A stretch of DNA of 64,000 nt from Paenibacillus azoreducens (lineage in GTDB: Bacteria > Bacillota > Bacilli > Paenibacillales > Paenibacillaceae): the NCBI RefSeq assembly GCF_021654775.1, contig NZ_AP025343.1, forward strand, positions 5,485,501-5,549,500, in the 5' to 3' direction. The notes beneath the pieces were generated by a model. The model worked only from the letters and a program-made list of their open reading frames with translations, was not told where the DNA came from and made no database searches. Positions 63,104 through 64,000 of this stretch are shown here, in pieces. Each line of letters starts with the position of its first letter. Positions within the stretch are counted from its first letter, which is position 1. A program made the translations under genes and the position numbers.

Positions 63104-63235
63104 GAACTGCCATTTTAGCTGCTCTGTGCATTTGACTTTCAGGGTAGATACGCAAAGTCAGCCGATTCTGGACGGCTGCCGACGTGGTGTCTTATTCAGC
63201 TATCGTGCCCGTTAATTTAAACCCAAGGTGCTCCG

Positions 63236-63853
63236 TTAGCATAACGGTTGTTCAGTAGCTAAAGTTATATATTCAACTGGAATAACGATACCTTGCCCCT
63301 TTCGGATTGCTTGCATTACAGGTGCAATATAATTGTTTTTATATTGGTTTGCAGAAACATATGAATTAACATATGCTTGAGTAACCTCTCTACCCGTACT
63401 ACAATCATAACCTAGGTTAAGGGGCGTCGACCCTCTTTCATTTAAGTGTTTCCCTTCCAGTACATGTGCGTAATCAGCGATAAAAAGCCCTTTATAATTA
63501 TAAGGCACTTCAATTCTTAACAAAACATTCCCGATGTATTTCTTTACCATTTCAATTCCTAGGTCACCAAAATAAGGGCTACATGTTAACCATAATGGAA
63601 GAGGCTCAAGGAATCCCTCCGCCAGAAAACTACCAGTAAACTCTTCTGGTGGATTCGGACATACGTCAACCGGACGTCCGGCAAACAGACCGCCGTTTGC
63701 AGATAAAATTTGCTCCACTCTGTCTTCCCTTGTGTAATGATAAAAGGCTATTTTGCCGGAAGCAGTGAGTTCAGTACCTCCTGGATCAGGCTTATACCCG
63801 TAATCGCTTAAACTACGACCTCTGCTATTTAAGAAAATATCCCCTAGCTTCAT
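63236..63853 (-). CDS. Unrecognised 205-residue protein, possibly ADP-ribosyltransferase-like
   Basis: A soluble protein with no signal peptide or membrane segment. I do not recognise the family with confidence. IAFYHYTREDRVEQILSANG followed by GLFAGRP recalls the N-terminal YHYT...IL..GGL pattern of several ART-fold families (HYD1, DarT and related toxins). The rest (LWLTCSPYFGDLGIEMVKKY, YKGLFIADYAHVLEGKHLNE) gives no clear catalytic Glu. It is AT-richer than its neighbours, suggesting acquisition by transfer. The start has GGGGGG upstream and a promoter is seen at 63929-63957. No partner or immunity gene is visible before the window ends. Confidence 0.6.
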   Translation of the reverse strand: MKLGDIFLNSRGRSLSDYGYKPDPGGTELTASGKIAFYHYTREDRVEQILSANGGLFAGRPVDVCPNPPEEFTGSFLAEGFLEPLPLWLTCSPYFGDLGIEMVKKYIGNVLLRIEVPYNYKGLFIADYAHVLEGKHLNERGSTPLNLGYDCSTGREVTQAYVNSYVSANQYKNNYIAPVMQAIRKGQGIVIPVEYITLATEQPLC

Positions 63854-63928
63854 TCAATCCCCCCTTTTTTCCTCATCTACATTAGGTTACTGGGCAACGA
63901 CTGAAACTTCAAAACTGAAAAAAATACC

Positions 63929-63957
63929 CATATAGTGTTATAATAATTACATAACAA
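63929..63957 (-). promoter_or_regulatory. Candidate promoter of the unrecognised gene
   Basis: Minus-strand TTGTTA, 17 bp, TATATG, about 75 bp before the start codon. Confidence 0.45.
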
Positions 63958-64000
63958 AGACAATTCTTCCGTGCGTTAACATTCTAATCAATGCGATTAG

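Overview
The window reads as the chromosome of a spore-forming, low-to-mid GC Gram-positive bacterium, most likely Paenibacillus or a close relative. The reasons are several lipoprotein-type sugar ABC transporters of the LplB/LplC/YtcQ style, membrane-bound AraC regulators of the YesS type, a T-box leader, c-di-AMP riboswitches, a Spo0E-like phosphatase, HelD and Gram-positive ribosome binding sites. No rRNA, tRNA, prophage, CRISPR array or replication origin was seen. Identifications come from reading the translated sequence and from memory of families; no database search was run.

Layout. 0-6.5 kb: a nitroreductase cut by the window edge, an MntR-like metalloregulator followed by a small membrane transporter behind a MntR-type box, a LysE exporter, a flavin-dependent acyl-CoA-dehydrogenase-like enzyme, and a DHA2 efflux pump divergent from its probable MarR repressor. 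6.6-10.2 kb: two tandem cytosine-deaminase/AtzC-like amidohydrolases divergent from a LysR regulator. 10.7-17.8 kb: an orphan solute-binding lipoprotein, a penicillin-acylase-like Ntn hydrolase and HelD. 18.5-22.1 kb: a nucleoside salvage cluster (NupC-type transporter, DeoD-like phosphorylase with altered catalytic residues, PRD/Mga-type regulator). 22.2-23.7 kb: an alpha/beta hydrolase behind two tandem c-di-AMP riboswitches, each with its own terminator. 23.8-34.7 kb: a permease remnant, a YesS-like regulator, then an LplB-LplC-lipoprotein operon whose own YesS-like regulator is split by an IS1182-family element. 35.3-42.5 kb: an MpsC-like protein, then a six-gene operon (polyamine-type ABC transporter, nucleoside hydrolase, adenine deaminase) that looks like a purine nucleoside uptake and breakdown unit. 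43-47.2 kb: a DUF2935 protein and a very large double-kinase hybrid sensor. 47.8-49.7 kb: DAHP synthase/chorismate mutase under a T-box, and a Spo0E-like gene. 50-57 kb: a TetR regulator, an MFS transporter, an M23 lipoprotein, a two-component system and a MarR regulator. 57-60.6 kb: a sugar ABC operon. 61.7-63.9 kb: a damaged binding-protein gene and an unrecognised AT-rich gene.

The most unusual content is intergenic. Two dyad repeat families (TAACGAAAC and TAACGGACACC) share one plan: direct half-units followed by inverted half-units over about 190-210 bp. A third family has CCCCGCAAAG / CTTTGCGGGG termini, a 64-bp core and an internal 63-bp module present 0, 0, 1 and 4 times. One 64-bp copy lies inside the T-box leader of the DAHP synthase gene. 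There are also a 41-bp tandem array and a 104-bp tandem array.
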